Assembly: GCA_020441605.1 (NCBI GenBank)
Contig: JAGRLX010000265.1
Span: 1-7,573 of the forward strand
DNA from: Alphaproteobacteria bacterium
GTDB lineage: Bacteria > Pseudomonadota > Alphaproteobacteria > Rhizobiales > Aestuariivirgaceae
DNA length: 7,573 bases
Direction: 5' to 3'
A model generated the notes under the pieces. The model ran no database searches, was not told where the DNA came from, and saw nothing but the letters and a program-made list of their open reading frames with translations. The stretch's first letter is position 1. The number at the start of each line of letters is the position of its first letter. Position numbers and translations under genes: made by a program. Shown here piece by piece: positions 6,524 through 7,573 of the stretch.

Positions 6524-6543
6524 TTATGCCAAAATTCTATAAG
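6504..6543. promoter_or_regulatory. Tandem 20-base LysR-type operator boxes in the divergent control region
   Basis: Two head-to-tail imperfect copies sit side by side: 6504-6523 begins TAATGCC and ends CTATAGG, and 6524-6543 begins TTATGCC and ends CTATAAG. By my alignment 13 of 20 positions agree, giving a consensus of TWATGCC, four variable bases, T, one variable base, then CTATARG. Each copy has a T-N11-A core. In the second copy the arms TTAT and ATAA are perfect complements around 11 bases; the first copy is a poorer dyad. LysR-type regulators bind such T-N11-A sites, often as a recognition site plus an activation site. The pair starts 95 bases upstream of the operon's first codon and ends eight bases before the regulator's start codon. 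Binding was not tested. Confidence 0.6.
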
Positions 6544-6546
6544 GTG
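6541..6546 (+). promoter_or_regulatory. Ribosome binding site that sets the GTG start of the LysR gene
   Basis: AAGGTG lies five bases before GTG at 6552. The first bases of this site also belong to the second operator box, so regulator bound there could block its own expression. Confidence 0.6.
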
Positions 6547-6551
6547 CGAGT

Positions 6552-7472
6552 GTGGACATTAAAAGGTTGAAAATGTTTCAGAAAATCTCTGAAACCCGCA
6601 GCATCAACCGGGCTGCACAAGAGCTGAACATCTCTCAGCCAGCTCTCAGCCGGCATATGACCCGCCTTGAGGAAGACCTTGGCGTAAAGCTGATGTTGCG
6701 CACTCATTCCGGGGTGGAGCTGACCCGTCCGGGACATACACTTTACGAACACACCGGCGCCTTGCTGAACCGTCTGGACAGCATCCGCCGCGAGGTCGCG
6801 GGCAGCGCGGCAGCCGCGAATGACGAGGTATCCATCGGCGTCACGCCTGCGGTCAGCAACCTGTTGATGGGCCGGTTCGTGGCGCGTCTGGGCGCGCGTT
6901 ATCCCGAGTTACGGTTGAAGGTTTCGGAAGGCACCAGCGACAAACTGCTGCGCTGGGTGGTCAGCCGCGACATCAGTTTCGGCATCGTGCTGGAACCGAA
7001 CCTGCCCTCTGGCCTCTCGCATGTGCCGCTTTGGGAAGAAAATCTTTTTCTGGTCGGACGCGCCGACAACATGATCTTCCGACGGCCGGCCGTAACCATC
7101 AGGGACCTTTCGGGATTGCCGTTCTGCCTGACCGGGCCAAGCATCGGGGCCAGAAGATGGATCGCCGAAAGTTTCCGGCAGGCAGGGGCCGAGTTGATCG
7201 TCAGGCATGAAATGGAATCAGTTTCCAGCCTGACCGCGTTGCTGTCGGGAACCGGCACGTTTTCCATCATGTCCTATCCGGCGGTCGAAAACATTCTCTC
7301 TGCCGGCCCCGTTGCGGGTATCCAGATCAACGATCTGACGGTTGGGCGCGACCTTGTCTGGCGTTCCGACCTTGAACTGTCGCGCGACGGCGAACACCTT
7401 GGCGTCGTGCTGCGGGACGCCATCTGTTCCGATCTCGAACAGTCCGCATGGCTGCAACCGGCAAAGCGTTAA
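6552..7472 (+). CDS. LysR-type transcriptional regulator of the divergent TRAP/lyase operon
   Basis: The 306-residue protein has an N-terminal winged helix-turn-helix (about 1-60), including RSINRAAQELNISQPALSRH (16-35) followed by RLEEDLGVKLMLRTHSGVELT (38-58), then a linker helix (62-88). The periplasmic-binding-protein-like effector domain starts around 91 with EVSIGVTPAVSNLL (92-105), YPELRLKVSEGTSDKL (117-132) and a central cleft region through about 290. The SIGVTPAVSNLL and EGTSDKL pieces resemble the Nac/Cbl-like branch. The start is GTG with a good AAGGTG site; an ATG at residue 8 would cut the DNA-binding domain. It is transcribed away from the operon across 142 bases that hold two T-N11-A boxes, the usual layout for a regulator that activates its neighbour and represses itself. 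The inducer is probably the imported acid or a product of its breakdown, which is inference. Confidence 0.95.
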   Translation: MDIKRLKMFQKISETRSINRAAQELNISQPALSRHMTRLEEDLGVKLMLRTHSGVELTRPGHTLYEHTGALLNRLDSIRREVAGSAAAANDEVSIGVTPAVSNLLMGRFVARLGARYPELRLKVSEGTSDKLLRWVVSRDISFGIVLEPNLPSGLSHVPLWEENLFLVGRADNMIFRRPAVTIRDLSGLPFCLTGPSIGARRWIAESFRQAGAELIVRHEMESVSSLTALLSGTGTFSIMSYPAVENILSAGPVAGIQINDLTVGRDLVWRSDLELSRDGEHLGVVLRDAICSDLEQSAWLQPAKR

Positions 7473-7526
7473 CGCGCAAATCTCGCAGGTGCTGTCGATG
7501 CTCGATCCCCCGGGCCGGTTCTGCAC

Positions 7527-7559
7527 GTGCCGCACCGTGAACGCGCGCCTTTGCGGCAC
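7527..7559 (+). terminator. Perfect 8-base inverted repeat downstream of the LysR gene, possible terminator without T-run
   Basis: GTGCCGCA (7527-7534) and TGCGGCAC (7552-7559) are exact reverse complements around a 17-base GC-rich loop, 54 bases after the LysR stop. It could form a stable RNA hairpin, but no T-run follows on the plus strand and the loop is long, so intrinsic termination is doubtful. The remaining bases of the 101-base tail (7473-7573) show no supportable gene. Confidence 0.3.
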
Positions 7560-7573
7560 CGGATGACAGCTAC

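Noticed and set aside
6518..6535. Sigma-54-like promoter on the minus strand (TTGGCAT ... AGCA)
   Set aside because: The spacing between GG and GC is one base too long (11 instead of 10), the -12 element is poor, and the region is better explained by the LysR boxes.
7495..7566. Short plus-strand frame after the LysR gene (MLDPPGRF...)
   Set aside because: It has 23 codons, no ribosome site and a composition typical of random GC-rich sequence.
7469..7573. Possible C-terminal tail of a convergent minus-strand gene ending at the TAA that overlaps the LysR stop in GTTAAC
   Set aside because: Only 34 codons are visible, with an Arg/Cys-heavy composition and no motif. Too little to support a gene.

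Overview
The window looks like part of a proteobacterial chromosome, most likely an alphaproteobacterium of the Rhodobacteraceae/roseobacter type. This rests on fairly high GC by eye, tight 4-base ATGA gene overlaps, a TRAP transporter beside sugar-acid or hydroxy-acid enzymes, and a divergent LysR-type regulator. The taxonomic call is inference, since no rRNA or marker gene is present.

Layout: seven genes on the minus strand form one probable operon read from right to left. In transcription order they are a TRAP solute-binding protein (5408-6409), TRAP small membrane subunit (4803-5354), TRAP large membrane subunit (3499-4806), a small SAF-domain protein (3174-3494), a UxaA/SuyB-like lyase large subunit (1944-3152), a mandelate racemase/enolase-superfamily dehydratase (859-1947), and a ketopantoate reductase-like dehydrogenase that runs off the left edge (1-878). 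Spacing is very tight: 4-base overlaps at two junctions, a 20-base overlap at another, and 4- and 21-base gaps elsewhere. The largest gap, 53 bases, follows the binding-protein gene. A LysR-type regulator (6552-7472) reads the other way from a 142-base shared control region. That region holds two tandem, roughly 20-base imperfect repeats, each with T-N11-A geometry, which are probably its operator.

How the genes may work together: the TRAP system imports an organic acid, and the LysR protein probably senses it or a derivative. Inside the cell two unrelated lyase systems act on hydroxy acids: an MR-subgroup enolase and a two-subunit UxaA-family enzyme. An NAD(P)H-dependent 2-keto-acid reductase probably interconverts keto and hydroxy acids. 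The UxaA-family large subunit resembles the sulfolactate sulfo-lyase (SuyB) branch, with YGRxQ and no cysteine at two places where altronate dehydratase has one. The substrate could therefore be a sulfonated hydroxy acid as well as an aldonic or aldaric acid. The gene set does not match a pathway I can name with confidence, and this is the most interesting point in the window. I see no mobile element, CRISPR array, tRNA or rRNA.
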